Positions 25,727 through 35,558 of a stretch of 64,000 bases of DNA are shown piece after piece. Position numbers and translations under genes: made by a program. This DNA comes from Candidimonas humi (lineage in GTDB: Bacteria; Pseudomonadota; Gammaproteobacteria; Burkholderiales; Burkholderiaceae_B). Under the pieces are notes generated by a model that worked only from the letters and a program-made list of their open reading frames with translations, ran no database searches and was not told the DNA's origin. The stretch lies in contig NZ_JAHTBN010000005.1 in the NCBI RefSeq assembly GCF_019166065.1, forward strand, positions 62,001 through 126,000. The letters are read 5' to 3'. The stretch's first letter is position 1. Each line of letters starts with the position of its first letter.

Positions 25727-26725
25727 ATGAAGCAAAGCATATATGGCGGCCTTCTGCGCGCCGTTGCGATGGCCTTGGGCGTCGCCGGCGTGGTGGCCGC
25801 CAGTCCTGCGGGGGCGGAAAGCGCTTATCCGTCCCGAACCATCACCATTGTTGTCCCGCATCCGCCCGGCGGCTCGGTGGATGGCGTGGCGCGCCTGTTC
25901 GCCGACAAGCTCAAGAATGAGCTGCACGAATCCGTGGTGGTCGAAAACCGTCCCGGCGCCTCGGGCATGATAGGCGCGGCCTATGTGGCGCGGGCCAAGC
26001 CAGATGGCTACACGCTCTACATCAACGCCTCGATTCACTCCATCAATCCGCTGCTGTACAAGAAGACCATCACCTTCGACGCGGTCAAGGACTTCACCGC
26101 CGTCAGCATGCTGGCGCAAGGCGCGCTGATCTTCAGCGTGAACCCCAAAGTGCCGGCCGACAGTGTCCAGCAATTCATTACCGATGTGAAGGCCGATCCG
26201 GATAAATATACGTTCGCTACCAGCGGCTTCGGCTCGGCCGGCCACCTGGGTGCGGCGCAGTTCCTGTACGAAGCGCATATTTCGAAAGTGCCCATCGTGC
26301 TCTACAAGGGCGCCGCGCCCGCGCTGTCGGACCTGGTGGGCGGGCAGGTCTCGGCCATCATGGACCCCATGCTGTCCTCTCTGCCGCTCGTGAAGTCGGG
26401 CAAGCTGCGGGCCCTGGCGGTAACGGGCAGCGCCCGCAGCCCGCTGCTGCCGGACGTCCCCACCATGCGCGAGGCTGGCATGAAGGACTTCGAGTTCTAT
26501 TCCTGGTACGGCCTGTGGGCGCCCGCCAAGCTGCCGCCGGCCGTCCTGGGCAAGATCGAGGCCGCATCCGCCAAGATCATGGGTTCGCCCGAAATGAAGC
26601 AGCGTCTGGACGCCCTGGGCTTTGAAGTCGCCTACAAGAACTCGGCGGATTTCACCGCTTATATCGCGTCCGAGATGGCGCGCTACAAGAAGATCATCGA
26701 CACGGCGCACATCACCGCGGGCTAG
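25727..26725 (+). CDS. Tripartite tricarboxylate transporter (Bug family) substrate-binding protein
   Basis: A 332-residue periplasmic receptor. A signal peptide covers about residues 1-30 (ending SPAGAES), followed by the Bug pattern YPSRTITIVVPHPPGGSVDG, VVVENRPGASG, and YTLYINASIHSINPLLYKK. AGGGAG-like purines lie before the ATG at 25727. Bug proteins bind carboxylates or other small organic molecules for the TctAB permease, but no permease gene is nearby, so this is an orphan receptor. It ends the dapA-SDR-Bug group. Confidence 0.93.
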   Translation: MKQSIYGGLLRAVAMALGVAGVVAASPAGAESAYPSRTITIVVPHPPGGSVDGVARLFADKLKNELHESVVVENRPGASGMIGAAYVARAKPDGYTLYINASIHSINPLLYKKTITFDAVKDFTAVSMLAQGALIFSVNPKVPADSVQQFITDVKADPDKYTFATSGFGSAGHLGAAQFLYEAHISKVPIVLYKGAAPALSDLVGGQVSAIMDPMLSSLPLVKSGKLRALAVTGSARSPLLPDVPTMREAGMKDFEFYSWYGLWAPAKLPPAVLGKIEAASAKIMGSPEMKQRLDALGFEVAYKNSADFTAYIASEMARYKKIIDTAHITAG

Positions 26726-26789
26726 GTGCAATGCCGCAGCGGCCGTTGCGTATCCCCGCCGGGATGCCGACGGCCTTTATTTCATACAG

Positions 26790-26813
26790 GCGGCCCGCCG
26801 TGCGGCGGGCCGC
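26790..26813. terminator. Perfect 10-bp hairpin between convergent genes (bidirectional terminator candidate)
   Basis: GCGGCCCGCC-GTGC-GGCGGGCCGC is a perfect 10-bp stem with a 4-base loop between the converging Bug and XdhC genes. There is no adjacent T-run on either strand, so it is either a factor-assisted terminator or a transcript 3'-end stabiliser. Confidence 0.5.
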
Positions 26814-26868
26814 GCGCATTCCGGACCGGCCCGCGGGCGATGGCGACAGTGGCCGGCTGCCGCCGGCA

Positions 26869-27909
26869 TCACCCCGTAAAGCACACCGTGCCGGCCCCCA
26901 TCATGCCTTGCTGGTCCTTGACGTATGCGACGTCCGTATCGCGCGGCAGGGCCACGCCGTTCTTCACCGCCAGCACTTCCGCCATGACGCTGACGGCGAT
27001 TTCCGGCGGGGTCTTGCTGCCGATATAAATGCCGATGGGGCCGCGCAGGTGGGCCAGCGACTGCTCGGTCTGGTCCAGGTATTCGATCATGCGCTCGCGC
27101 CGCGCCTGATTGTTGCGCCGGCTGCCTATGGCCCCTATATAGAAGGCGGGGGTTTCCAGCGCCTGCAGCAAGGCCAGGTCGTCCAGCTTGGGGTCGTGCG
27201 TGAGCGCGATGACGCAACTGCGCGCGTCGGGCTGGAATTCCGCCACCGTGTCGTCCGGCATGGTGTCCACCACCCGCACTCCGGGAACGTTCCAGACGCT
27301 GCTGTATTCCTTGCGCGGATCGCATACCGTGACCGCGAAGCCGCAGAACTGCGCCATGGTGGCCAGGTATTCGCTCATCTGGCCCGCGCCGATGATCAGC
27401 ATCCGGTAGCCCGGGCCGAAAGTATTCACCAGTTCGTGCTCGTCCAGGCCGAGATCGGCCGGGACGTCGGTGGGCTCCAGGTGCACATGGCCGTCGGCGA
27501 GGCGCACGCACCTGTGCATCAGCCGCCCCGTATCCAGCATCTGCACCAGTTCTTCCAGCGAACCGACGTCGGGGTCGAATTCGAGGATTATCTCGAGCGT
27601 GCCGCCGCAAGGCAGGCCGAAGCGGTGGGCCTCGTCGGCGGTGACGCCATATTTGAGAAAGCGCGGCGGCCCGTTGCGGGGCAGGGCGTCGGGTGCGTCC
27701 GGCTGGGTATAGCGGGCGATCAGGTCGTCCTCGATGCAGCCGCCCGACACCGAGCCCACGACGATGCCGTCTTCGCGCAGCGCCATGATCGAGCCTATGG
27801 GCCGCGGCGAAGACCCCCAGGTGTGCACTACGGTCGCCAGCACGGCGTGGCTGCCGTTGCTGCGCCAGTCGCGCAGGGTGCGCAAAATGATGAAGTCCAG
27901 ATTTTCCAT
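26869..27909 (-). CDS. XdhC/CoxF family molybdenum-hydroxylase maturation protein
   Basis: A 346-residue protein with an N-terminal XdhC domain (RPIGSIMALREDGIVVGSVSGG) and a C-terminal Rossmann domain (LIIGAGQMSEYL). XdhC/CoxF proteins bind the molybdenum cofactor and help insert or sulfurate it in xanthine-dehydrogenase and CO-dehydrogenase-like enzymes. The start at 27909 (MENLDFIIL) fits the family; the upstream extension is not conserved. It is last in the molybdenum hydroxylase operon, 184 bases after the coxG-like gene. Confidence 0.88.
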   Translation of the reverse strand: MENLDFIILRTLRDWRSNGSHAVLATVVHTWGSSPRPIGSIMALREDGIVVGSVSGGCIEDDLIARYTQPDAPDALPRNGPPRFLKYGVTADEAHRFGLPCGGTLEIILEFDPDVGSLEELVQMLDTGRLMHRCVRLADGHVHLEPTDVPADLGLDEHELVNTFGPGYRMLIIGAGQMSEYLATMAQFCGFAVTVCDPRKEYSSVWNVPGVRVVDTMPDDTVAEFQPDARSCVIALTHDPKLDDLALLQALETPAFYIGAIGSRRNNQARRERMIEYLDQTEQSLAHLRGPIGIYIGSKTPPEIAVSVMAEVLAVKNGVALPRDTDVAYVKDQQGMMGAGTVCFTG

Positions 27910-28093
27910 GGCAGGTTTCCCTGAAAATCCCTTCCATAAAAAATAGTTCTTATAGGGCTTGCAGTCAAAGCGGCACGTCCGCCACGAGAACACGCGGCCC
28001 GGCGGTGGCCGTCAGGGCCGGCGCGGCCGGGCCGCGCGATGCGCATGGGCTCGTATGGCAACGTGCTTCATTCTTGTATTTGCCAGTCTTTTA

Positions 28094-28702
28094 TCATTGG
28101 GTTGCCCAGGCGATGCCCAGTATCACCAGTACCGCCACCACGACCCAGATCCAATTCGAAACGCGGCGGCCGGCCGGGCCGGACCCGCGCGCGCCGCTGG
28201 ATCCCGTCGATACTGCCGAGTCGGCGGCGCCGGCGGCAGGCGCCTTGGCCGCCGCCGGATAGCGGCGCTGCATCTCTTCGTCGAAACGCTTGAAGAAACT
28301 TTCGGCCATGGCCTTGGCCACGCCGTCGATCAGCCGCTGCCCGACCTGAGCGATCTTGCCGCCCACGGTGGCATTGACCGTGTACGCCAATTCGCAGCCC
28401 TCGCCCTGGGGCGTCAGGGCGACCTTGGCGCTGCCCTTGCCGAAGCCGGCTGCCCCGCCATTGCCGTTGAAGTTCAGTGTATAGCTCTCGGGGGCCTGGA
28501 TATCGGCCAGTTGTATCGTGCTCTTGAACTTGGCTGCTACCGGGCCTACCTTGACCGTGCTGACCAGGGCGTATTCATGTTCGCCGGTGGCCTCGATGCT
28601 CTCGCAGCCCGGCACGCAAACCTTCAGGACCTCGGGGTCGTTGAGTGCCTCCCAGGCTTGTTGCCGGCCGACGGCCAGTTTGCGCGAGCCTTGCATGTCC
28701 AT
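28094..28702 (-). CDS. CoxG family (SRPBCC) protein with C-terminal membrane anchor
   Basis: A 202-residue protein with an SRPBCC fold domain at about 1-150 (MDMQGSRKLAVGRQQAWEAL and VCVPGCESIEATGEHEY are family hallmarks). A variable Ala/Gly-rich linker follows, then a C-terminal helix NWIWVVVAVLVILGIAW that would anchor it in the membrane. CoxG anchors CO dehydrogenase to the membrane in Oligotropha. It sits 18 bases downstream of coxE. Confidence 0.88.
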   Translation of the reverse strand: MDMQGSRKLAVGRQQAWEALNDPEVLKVCVPGCESIEATGEHEYALVSTVKVGPVAAKFKSTIQLADIQAPESYTLNFNGNGGAAGFGKGSAKVALTPQGEGCELAYTVNATVGGKIAQVGQRLIDGVAKAMAESFFKRFDEEMQRRYPAAAKAPAAGAADSAVSTGSSGARGSGPAGRRVSNWIWVVVAVLVILGIAWATQ

Positions 28703-28720
28703 GGTTGCCTCCTTGGGGGA

Positions 28721-29986
28721 TCATTGTTTTACAAGCGTGGCGATGGCGCCGGCCAGGTCCTGCAGCCGGCTGACATTGTGCACTGCCAGCATGGCGTCGG
28801 CCATACGGTGCAGCACCGCGGCGCCGCGGGCGCTGGGCGTATAGCCGTCGAAGCGCAGCAGCGGGTTGAGCCACAGTATGCGGCGCGTGCGGAGCTTGAG
28901 CCTGCCCAGTTCGCGGGCGAGGTCGTCCGGGTCGCCGGTGTCCAGTCCGTCGGTAACGATCAGCACCACGGTGCGGCGTCCCACCAGGCAGCGGGCGTGC
29001 CCGCGCCACAGGCTGGCCAGGCAGTCGCCGAGCCGGGTGCCGCCCGCATAATCATGTATCAGCCCGCCGGCGGCCTGCAGCATGGCGTCCGTATCGGCCA
29101 GGCGAAAGGCCGGGCCCAGGTCGGTAAGCTCGGTGCCGAAGGCGAACACATTGCGGCACACGGGCAGGATGCGCCCCCCCACTTGCACGTGGCGGGTCGC
29201 CGCGTGCAGGAAGGCCAGCAGGGTGCGGGCGTAGCGTTCCATCGAACCCGATACGTCCACCAGCGCCAGCAGCGGCAAGGGCTGCCTGCGGCGCCGCAGC
29301 CGGTGCAGGGCCATCACGTCGCCGCCGTTGTGGGCGGCAGCCCGCAGGGTGCGGCCCCAATGTATGCGCGAGCCCCGCGTGCCGGCCCGGGTGCGGCGGC
29401 TGGCCACCGTGGGCAAGGGCAGGGCAACGTCGCGCACCAGGCGCTGCACCAGGAAATATTCGCTGGCCGACATTTGATTGAAATCGGCCGATTTCAGGCG
29501 GATGACGTCGCTTGCGGTCATGGCGGCGTCGAGCTCGAGGTCGGGCTTGGCCGTGCCAGGCGCGCCGGCCGGCGGGGCCAGCGCCGCCTGCACGCGCGGG
29601 CGCGCGCGCGGCGGCCCGGCCTCGCGCTCGGAGCGCGGCATCATCCGCGCCAGCAACTGGTGGGCCAGCTCCGGATCCCGGAAAAAGGCGGCGAACATTT
29701 CGCGGAACACGGCACGATCCTGCTCGCGGCTGACCAGTACCGTTTCCAGCGCCGCGCCTACGTCCTGCTTGCGCGCCACACCTACGCACTGCAAGGCCTG
29801 CTGGGCCAGGGCGATCCGCGCCGCGTCTACCGGCACCCCGGCGCGGCGCAAGGCGCGGCCGAAGGCACTGAGATTGCCGCTGAGCTTGCCGCTGCGCGCA
29901 TCGCCCAGCAAGGACACCTGCTGCGGGCGCGCCGCGGTGTCGCGCTGGTCGGCTGGCATCATAGGCCGGGTGTCCTTTGTTGCCAT
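28721..29986 (-). CDS. CoxE-like von Willebrand factor A domain protein
   Basis: A 421-residue protein of the CoxE type. The C-terminal VWA domain has the metal-ion site DVSGSMERYARTLL plus later Thr and Asp positions (GGTRLGDCL and IVTDGLDTGDPD). With the MoxR-type ATPase CoxD encoded next door it forms a chelatase-like pair that assembles the Mo/Cu site of CO dehydrogenase. The start at 29986 (MATKDTRP) is preferred, since the frame upstream lies inside coxD. Confidence 0.88.
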   Translation of the reverse strand: MATKDTRPMMPADQRDTAARPQQVSLLGDARSGKLSGNLSAFGRALRRAGVPVDAARIALAQQALQCVGVARKQDVGAALETVLVSREQDRAVFREMFAAFFRDPELAHQLLARMMPRSEREAGPPRARPRVQAALAPPAGAPGTAKPDLELDAAMTASDVIRLKSADFNQMSASEYFLVQRLVRDVALPLPTVASRRTRAGTRGSRIHWGRTLRAAAHNGGDVMALHRLRRRRQPLPLLALVDVSGSMERYARTLLAFLHAATRHVQVGGRILPVCRNVFAFGTELTDLGPAFRLADTDAMLQAAGGLIHDYAGGTRLGDCLASLWRGHARCLVGRRTVVLIVTDGLDTGDPDDLARELGRLKLRTRRILWLNPLLRFDGYTPSARGAAVLHRMADAMLAVHNVSRLQDLAGAIATLVKQ

Positions 29987-29997
29987 CGGCCCCGCCT

Positions 29998-30930
29998 TCA
30001 GGCGGCGGCCTGCTGCGCAGATCGCAGGGCCTCGGACGCCAGCGCCCGGTCCAGCGCGGCGACGTCGTCGCGCTGTTTGAACAGTATGCCGGCAGTGTCC
30101 ACCACGACTTCGGGGTCTAGCGCGATGGTGTCCAGGGCCACCAGCGCCCGGGCCCATTCCACGGTCTCGGCGATGCCGGGAGCGCGCTGGAAATGGCCCT
30201 CGCCGGCGGCATTGCGCAGTTGTTGCACGAAGGCGGCGACCTGCCGGGCCAGGGCGCGCGGAGCCTGCGGCACCAGCGCCTGTACGATGGCCAGCTCGCG
30301 TTCGCGGTCGGGATAGTCCAGCCAGTGGTACAGGCAGCGGCGCTTGACGGCGTCATTGAGTTCGCGCGTGCGGTTGCTGGTCAGCAGTGTCACCGGCGGG
30401 ATGGTCGCGCGCACCGTCCCGAGTTCCGGGATGCTGACTTGGTATTCGCCCAGGTATTCGAGCAGGAAGGCTTCGAAGGGCTCGTCGGCGCGATCGATTT
30501 CGTCGATCAGCAGCAGGGCCCCGGGCGCCGGAGCCTGCAAGGCCTGCAGCAGCGGACGGCGCACCAGGTAGCGCGGCTGGTAGACCTCGCGTTCGAGTTC
30601 GCTGGCCGGCGCCAGGCCCTCGGCCGCCCGCAAGTGCAGCAACTGCGCCGCGTAGTTCCATTCGTACAGGGCTTCGCGCTGTTCCAGCCCGTCGAAGCAT
30701 TGCAGGCGCAGCAGTTCGCGCCCCAATACCGCGGCCAGGGCCTTGGCCAGTTCGGTCTTGCCCACGCCGGGTTCGCCCTCCAGCAGCAGCGGGCGCTGCA
30801 GCTTGAGCGCCAGGAATACCGCCGTGGCCAGACGCCGGTCGGCAAAATAAGCCCTGGCCTCGAGCGCGGTAATCAGCGCATCGATGGAGCCAGGGTCTGG
30901 CGCTGCGGCGGATACCAGCGGTGTGCTCAT
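29998..30930 (-). CDS. CoxD-like MoxR family AAA+ ATPase
   Basis: A 310-residue AAA+ protein with Walker A GEPGVGKTEL, Walker B LLLIDEIDRAD, sensor-1-like LLTSNRTRELNDA and the MoxR-type LYEWNYAAQLLHL segment. CoxD-type ATPases act as chaperones in post-translational assembly of the molybdenum hydroxylase active site. It is 11 bases upstream of the coxE-like gene and 25 downstream of the FAD subunit gene. Confidence 0.9.
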   Translation of the reverse strand: MSTPLVSAAAPDPGSIDALITALEARAYFADRRLATAVFLALKLQRPLLLEGEPGVGKTELAKALAAVLGRELLRLQCFDGLEQREALYEWNYAAQLLHLRAAEGLAPASELEREVYQPRYLVRRPLLQALQAPAPGALLLIDEIDRADEPFEAFLLEYLGEYQVSIPELGTVRATIPPVTLLTSNRTRELNDAVKRRCLYHWLDYPDRERELAIVQALVPQAPRALARQVAAFVQQLRNAAGEGHFQRAPGIAETVEWARALVALDTIALDPEVVVDTAGILFKQRDDVAALDRALASEALRSAQQAAA

Positions 30931-30955
30931 GGAACATTCCTAGCGTTGACGGCCC

Positions 30956-31747
30956 CTAGGCCAGCGCCTGGGCCACGGCGCGCTGCGCCATCACCCCGAC
31001 CAGGTGGGCACGGTAGGCGCTGCTGCCGTGCAGGTCGCTGGATGCCTGGGATGCATCGGTCGGCACCGCGGCTAGCGCATCGGGGCTGAAGTTGCTCGCC
31101 AGGGCGGCTTCCATGGCCTGGTGGCGGAATACGCCATTGCCCGCGCCCGTCACCGCCACTCGCACGCCGTCGTCGAATTGCGCAACGAACACGCCGATTA
31201 GCGCGAACAGCGAAGCGGGTTGCGGGAACTTGACGTAGGCGGCGCGCTTGGGCACCGGGAAGCTTATCGCCGTGACGAGTTCCCCCGGCTCGAGAGCGGT
31301 GCTGAACAGGCCCTGGAAGAAATCGTCGGCCTTGATCTGGCGCCCGGTGGTGTGGATAGTGGCGCCCAGCGCCAGCAAGGCGGCCGGATAGTCCGCCGCC
31401 GGATCGTTATTGGCCACCGAGCCGCCCAGCGTACCCATGGCGCGCACCTGCTTGTCGCCTATGCCCGCGGCCAGGCGCGCCAGGGCGGGGATGGCAGCCA
31501 GCACCTCGGCGTTTTCGGCGACATCGGCGTGCCGGGTCATGGCGCCGATCACGATGGCGCCGCCTTCGCGGCGGATGCCGGACAGCTCTTTGAGTCCGCC
31601 CAGGTCTACCAGTTGCCCGGGCGCGGCCAGGCGCAGTTTCATCGAGCCCAACAGGGTCTGCCCGCCCGCCAGGGCCTGTCCACCGTCTTTGAGCAGCCTG
31701 AGCGCATCGGCCTGCGTGGCCGGGCGTTCATAAGTAAATGCATACAT
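30956..31747 (-). CDS. Molybdenum hydroxylase medium (FAD-binding) subunit, CoxM-like
   Basis: A 263-residue FAD subunit. The flavin-binding motifs are AGGQTLL (from residue 32) and TLGGSVANNDPAADYPAALLA, which match the AGGHS and TIGGN signatures of CoxM/xanthine dehydrogenase FAD domains. A C-terminal CO-dehydrogenase flavoprotein domain follows. It passes electrons from the Fe-S subunit to the acceptor. It is 18 bases downstream of the large subunit gene. Confidence 0.9.
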   Translation of the reverse strand: MYAFTYERPATQADALRLLKDGGQALAGGQTLLGSMKLRLAAPGQLVDLGGLKELSGIRREGGAIVIGAMTRHADVAENAEVLAAIPALARLAAGIGDKQVRAMGTLGGSVANNDPAADYPAALLALGATIHTTGRQIKADDFFQGLFSTALEPGELVTAISFPVPKRAAYVKFPQPASLFALIGVFVAQFDDGVRVAVTGAGNGVFRHQAMEAALASNFSPDALAAVPTDASQASSDLHGSSAYRAHLVGVMAQRAVAQALA

Positions 31748-31765
31748 GTGTGTCTCCTGAGTGGA

Positions 31766-34135
31766 TCACTTGGCGGCCTGGATCGCCTGCCAGACACGGT
31801 GCGGCGTGGCGGGCATGTCGATATCGCGCACCCCCAGCGGCTCGAGCGCGTCGAGCAGGGCATTGATCACCGCCGGCGGCGAGCCTATGGTGCCGGCCTC
31901 GCCGCAGCCCTTGCTGCCCAGCGGATTGTGCGTGCACGGCGTGCACACGGTGCCAAGCCGGAATTCGGGGAAATCCTTGGCGCGCGGCATGGCGTAGTCC
32001 ATATAGCTGCCGGTCAGCAACTGGCCGCTATCGGGGTCGTAGGCGCACTGTTCCAGCAGCGCCTGGCCGATGCCCTGCATGACCCCGCCTTGCACCTGGC
32101 CTTCGACGATCATGGGATTAACGATGACGCCGAAGTCGTCCACTGCCGTGAACCGGTCCACATGCACCACGCCCGTCGCGGGATCGACCTCTACCTCGCA
32201 GATATGGGTTCCGGCGGGGTAGGTGAAGTTGCTGGGGTCGTAGAAGGCGGTCTCGTCCAGCCCGGGTTCGAGCTTGTCCAGCGGATAGTTGTGCGGCACG
32301 TAGGCGGCCAGCGCCACTTCCGCAAAGGGGACTTTTTTGTCGGTGCCCTTGACGCTGAATTCGCCGTTGGCGAAATCTATGTCGGCATCGCTGGCTTCCA
32401 TCAGGTGGGCCGCGATCTTCTTGGCCTTTTCCTCGATCTTGTCCAGTGCCCGCATGACCGCCGCGCCGCCCACGGCCAGCGAACGCGAGCCGTAGGTGCC
32501 CATGCCGAAGGGGATGCGGCCGGTGTCGCCATGCACGATTTCGACCGCGTCGACCGCGATGCCCAGGCGCGCGGAGACCAGTTGCGCGAACGCGGTCTCG
32601 TGGCCCTGCCCGTGGCTGTGGGTGCCGGTGAACACGGTCACCGAGCCGGTGGGATTGATGCGCACCTCGCCGCATTCATACAGGCCGGCGCGCCCGCCCA
32701 ATTGCCCGACGATGTGCGAGGGCGCCAGGCCGCAGGCCTCGATATAGCTGGAATAGCCTATGCCGCGCTTCAGGCCCTTGGCCTCGCTGGCCCGGCGGCG
32801 TTCCACGAAGCCGGCCACGTCTGCGAGCTTGTTGGCCTCTTCGAGGCATTTCGGGAAGTCGCCCGTGTCGTATTGCAGCGCGACCGGCGTCTGGTAGGGA
32901 AACTCGGTGATGAAGTTGCGCCGGCGGATTTCGTCCTGGCCGATGCCGAGTTCCCAGGCGCAGCGGGTGACCAGGCGCTCGACCAGGTAGGCGGCTTCGG
33001 GCCGCCCGGCGCCGCGGTAGGCATCCACCGGCACCGTGTTGGTGAACCAGCCGTCGACCTCGACATAGACCTGCGGCGTGGTGTATTGGCCGGCCAGCAG
33101 CGTGCCGTACAGGATGGTGGGCACGACCGGCCCGAAAGTCGCCAGGTACGCGCCCAGGTTCGCATCGGTGTGGACCCTCAATGCGAGGAACTTGCCGTCC
33201 TTGTCCAGCGCCATCTCGGCGTGCGTGACGTGGTCGCGCCCATGGGTATCGGCGATGAAGCTTTCGCTGCGTTCGGCGGTCCATTTAACCGCGCAGTCCA
33301 GTTCGCGCGCAGCCCAGGCTATGGCGACGTCCTCGGGGTACAGGTTGATCTTGGAGCCGAAGCCGCCGCCCACGTCGGGGGCGATGACGCGTATCTTGTG
33401 CTCGGGCTGGTGCAGCACGAAGGCCGACAGCAGCAGGCGCACCAGGTGCGGGTTCTGGCTGGTGGTATACAGCAGCGATTCGCCCGTGGCGCGGTCATAG
33501 CGCGCATTGTCCGCGCGCGGTTCCATGGCGTTGGGAATCAGGCGGTTGTTGATCAGGTCGAGGCGGGTGACGTGCGCCGCGCTTGCGAAAGTGGCGTCCA
33601 CGGCAGCCTTGTCGCCCAGCACCCACTTGTAGCAGCGGTTGTCGGGGGCCTCGTCGTGCAGCGCCGGCCCCTGGGCGGCCTTGCCCATGTCGACGACGGG
33701 TTCGAGCTCTTCGTAGTCGGCGGCCACGGCCTCGGCGGCGTTGCGGGCCTGTTCCTGCGTATCGGCCACCACCATCGCGACCGGCTCGCCCACATAGCGC
33801 ACCTTGCCGATCGACAGGAACGGGTGGGGCGGCTCTTTCATGGGGCTGCCGTCGGGATTGCTGATCAGCCACCCGCTAGGCAGGCCGCCGACCTTGCCGT
33901 CGATATCCTGGCCGGTGAAAACGCCCAGCACCCCCGGCATGCGCCCGGCTTCGGCCGTATCGATGCTCTTGATGCGAGCGTGGGCGTACGGCGAGCGCAC
34001 GAAACAGGCGTATTTCTGGCCTTCCTGGTGGATATCGTCCACGTACCTGCCAGCGCCTGTCAGAAAGCGCAGGTCTTCGACACGCCGCAGCGATTCGCCT
34101 ATATGCGGCATGTTGGCAAATTGATTTGCACCCAT
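31766..34135 (-). CDS. Molybdenum hydroxylase large subunit, form II CoxL-like
   Basis: A 789-residue molybdopterin subunit of the xanthine dehydrogenase family, starting [20 protein letters not shown]. The active-site loop reads AYRGAGR at residues 372-378, the form II motif. True Cu-containing CO dehydrogenases (form I) have AYxCSFR with a catalytic cysteine, so this enzyme lacks the copper ligand. Other family blocks are [23 protein letters not shown] and the C-terminal [18 protein letters not shown] with the catalytic Glu. The true substrate is unknown. The start at 34135 is set by the conserved N-terminus. Confidence 0.93.
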   Translation of the reverse strand: MGANQFANMPHIGESLRRVEDLRFLTGAGRYVDDIHQEGQKYACFVRSPYAHARIKSIDTAEAGRMPGVLGVFTGQDIDGKVGGLPSGWLISNPDGSPMKEPPHPFLSIGKVRYVGEPVAMVVADTQEQARNAAEAVAADYEELEPVVDMGKAAQGPALHDEAPDNRCYKWVLGDKAAVDATFASAAHVTRLDLINNRLIPNAMEPRADNARYDRATGESLLYTTSQNPHLVRLLLSAFVLHQPEHKIRVIAPDVGGGFGSKINLYPEDVAIAWAARELDCAVKWTAERSESFIADTHGRDHVTHAEMALDKDGKFLALRVHTDANLGAYLATFGPVVPTILYGTLLAGQYTTPQVYVEVDGWFTNTVPVDAYRGAGRPEAAYLVERLVTRCAWELGIGQDEIRRRNFITEFPYQTPVALQYDTGDFPKCLEEANKLADVAGFVERRRASEAKGLKRGIGYSSYIEACGLAPSHIVGQLGGRAGLYECGEVRINPTGSVTVFTGTHSHGQGHETAFAQLVSARLGIAVDAVEIVHGDTGRIPFGMGTYGSRSLAVGGAAVMRALDKIEEKAKKIAAHLMEASDADIDFANGEFSVKGTDKKVPFAEVALAAYVPHNYPLDKLEPGLDETAFYDPSNFTYPAGTHICEVEVDPATGVVHVDRFTAVDDFGVIVNPMIVEGQVQGGVMQGIGQALLEQCAYDPDSGQLLTGSYMDYAMPRAKDFPEFRLGTVCTPCTHNPLGSKGCGEAGTIGSPPAVINALLDALEPLGVRDIDMPATPHRVWQAIQAAK

Positions 34136-34154
34136 GATTGAGTCTCCTTTGCCA

Positions 34155-34622
34155 TCAGGCTGCCATGGCTTTCTGGGCGGTCTGCACCGCCCTGACGATG
34201 TTGTGGTAGCCCGTGCAGCGGCAGAGGTTGCCATCCAACTGCTCGCGGATTTCGCTGGCGCTGGCTTGCGGATGATGGGCGAGCAAGTCGACGGCGCTCA
34301 TCACCATGCCCGGCGTACAGTAGCCGCACTGCAGGCCGTGGCATTCCTTGAAGGCGGCCTGCACCGGATGCAGGGTGCCGTCGCTATTGGCCAGGCCCTC
34401 GATGGTGGTGATTTCGGCGCCCTGCATCTGCGCCGCCAGGACGTTGCAGGACTTGATGGCTCGCCCGTTGGCGATCACGGTACAGGCGCCGCACTGGGCG
34501 GTATCGCAGCCTACATGGGTGCCCGTCAGCCGCAGTTCGTTGCGGATGAGCTGCACCAGCAGTACATTGGGCTCGACCTCGGTGCTGACTGCTTGTCCAT
34601 TGACTTTGAGCTCGATTTTCAT
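34155..34622 (-). CDS. Molybdenum hydroxylase small subunit (2x[2Fe-2S]), CoxS-like
   Basis: A 155-residue iron-sulfur subunit. The N-terminal plant-type cluster motif is [21 protein letters not shown] (Cys39, 44, 47, 59). The C-terminal cluster is CGYCTPGM plus [10 protein letters not shown]. It is the first gene of the operon S-L-M-D-E-G-XdhC, all on the minus strand with gaps of 11-25 bases up to the G gene. The start at 34622 gives the conserved MKIELKVNG. Confidence 0.93.
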   Translation of the reverse strand: MKIELKVNGQAVSTEVEPNVLLVQLIRNELRLTGTHVGCDTAQCGACTVIANGRAIKSCNVLAAQMQGAEITTIEGLANSDGTLHPVQAAFKECHGLQCGYCTPGMVMSAVDLLAHHPQASASEIREQLDGNLCRCTGYHNIVRAVQTAQKAMAA

Positions 34623-34756
34623 TGCAGATGTCTCCAGGTTTGTTGTTGTCCTTCGAATCCTGCCTCCCATTCTTAAAACTCTGCGAGGCGGGGCGCTACC
34701 TAGGTGAAACCCTTAGCTGCACCGCAGCGTCGGTCGCCGTGCCTCGTGGAGCCCTC

Positions 34757-35458
34757 ATGTCCCGTGCCGAAAGATTGCTGGAATTGATGCAGTGCCTGCG
34801 CCGTCGCCGCCATCCCGTCAGCGGCAAGGCCCTGGCCGGCGAACTGGGCGTCAGCCTGCGCACGCTGTACCGGGACATCGCCAGCCTGCAGGCGCAAGGG
34901 GCGCACATCGAGGGCGAGCCGGGCGTGGGCTACGTGCTGCAGCCCGGCTTCCTGCTGCCGCCGCTGATGTTCTCGGCGCCCGAACTTGACGCGCTCATGC
35001 TCGGCGCCCGCTGGGTGGCCAGGCGTACGGATTCCGAACTGGCGCACGACGCCCGCAACGCCTTGTCCAAGATCGCGGCCGTGTTGCCGGCCGACCTGCG
35101 CCAATCCCTGCATGACAGCGCCTTGCTGGTCGGCCCGCCCGACGCCGTACAGGACGGCCTGGACTGCCTGCCCGCGCTGCGCCAGGCCATACGGCAGGAA
35201 CGCAAATTGCTCATCCGTTACCGAGACCGGCAGGAACACGATACCGAGCGTGTCATCTGGCCCTTTGCGCTGGGCTTTTTCGAGAGGGTGCGCATGGTCT
35301 CCGCATGGTGCGAGCGGCGCCAGGCCTTGCGCCATTTCCGCGTAGACCGTTTCGTGGCGCTGGAACCGCTGGGCGAGCGCTATCCGGTGCGGCGCCAGGC
35401 CCTGCTGAAGCGCTGGAGAGAAGAGCAGGGCATACACGCCGATCCTTTGGGTGTTTGA
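34757..35458 (+). CDS. WYL domain transcriptional regulator (YafY-like, HTH_11)
   Basis: A 233-residue regulator. The N-terminal winged helix-turn-helix lies at about 3-60 (GKALAGELGVSLRTLYRDI and GVGYVLQPGF). The WYL-type ligand domain follows (LLIRYRDRQEHD, VIWPFALGFF). The start at 34757 (MSRAERLLEL) is family-typical. It is divergent from the molybdenum hydroxylase operon across a 134-base gap and could control it. The VOC gene downstream is also a plausible target, since YafY regulators are often next to such genes. Confidence 0.87.
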   Translation: MSRAERLLELMQCLRRRRHPVSGKALAGELGVSLRTLYRDIASLQAQGAHIEGEPGVGYVLQPGFLLPPLMFSAPELDALMLGARWVARRTDSELAHDARNALSKIAAVLPADLRQSLHDSALLVGPPDAVQDGLDCLPALRQAIRQERKLLIRYRDRQEHDTERVIWPFALGFFERVRMVSAWCERRQALRHFRVDRFVALEPLGERYPVRRQALLKRWREEQGIHADPLGV

Positions 35459-35558
35459 TACTGACGGAAATTGTCAGTGTCCGCCCCTAGCATGACGATA
35501 CCGTGAGCATAAGCGGCCCGATGGGTCCGCGGCTCACAAACACTGCCAAGGAATCGTC

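Noticed and set aside
31220-34141. A 973-codon plus-strand open frame antisense to the molybdenum hydroxylase genes
   Set aside because: Antisense shadow of strong GC-biased codon use; no recognisable family, and the opposite strand holds intact conserved subunits.
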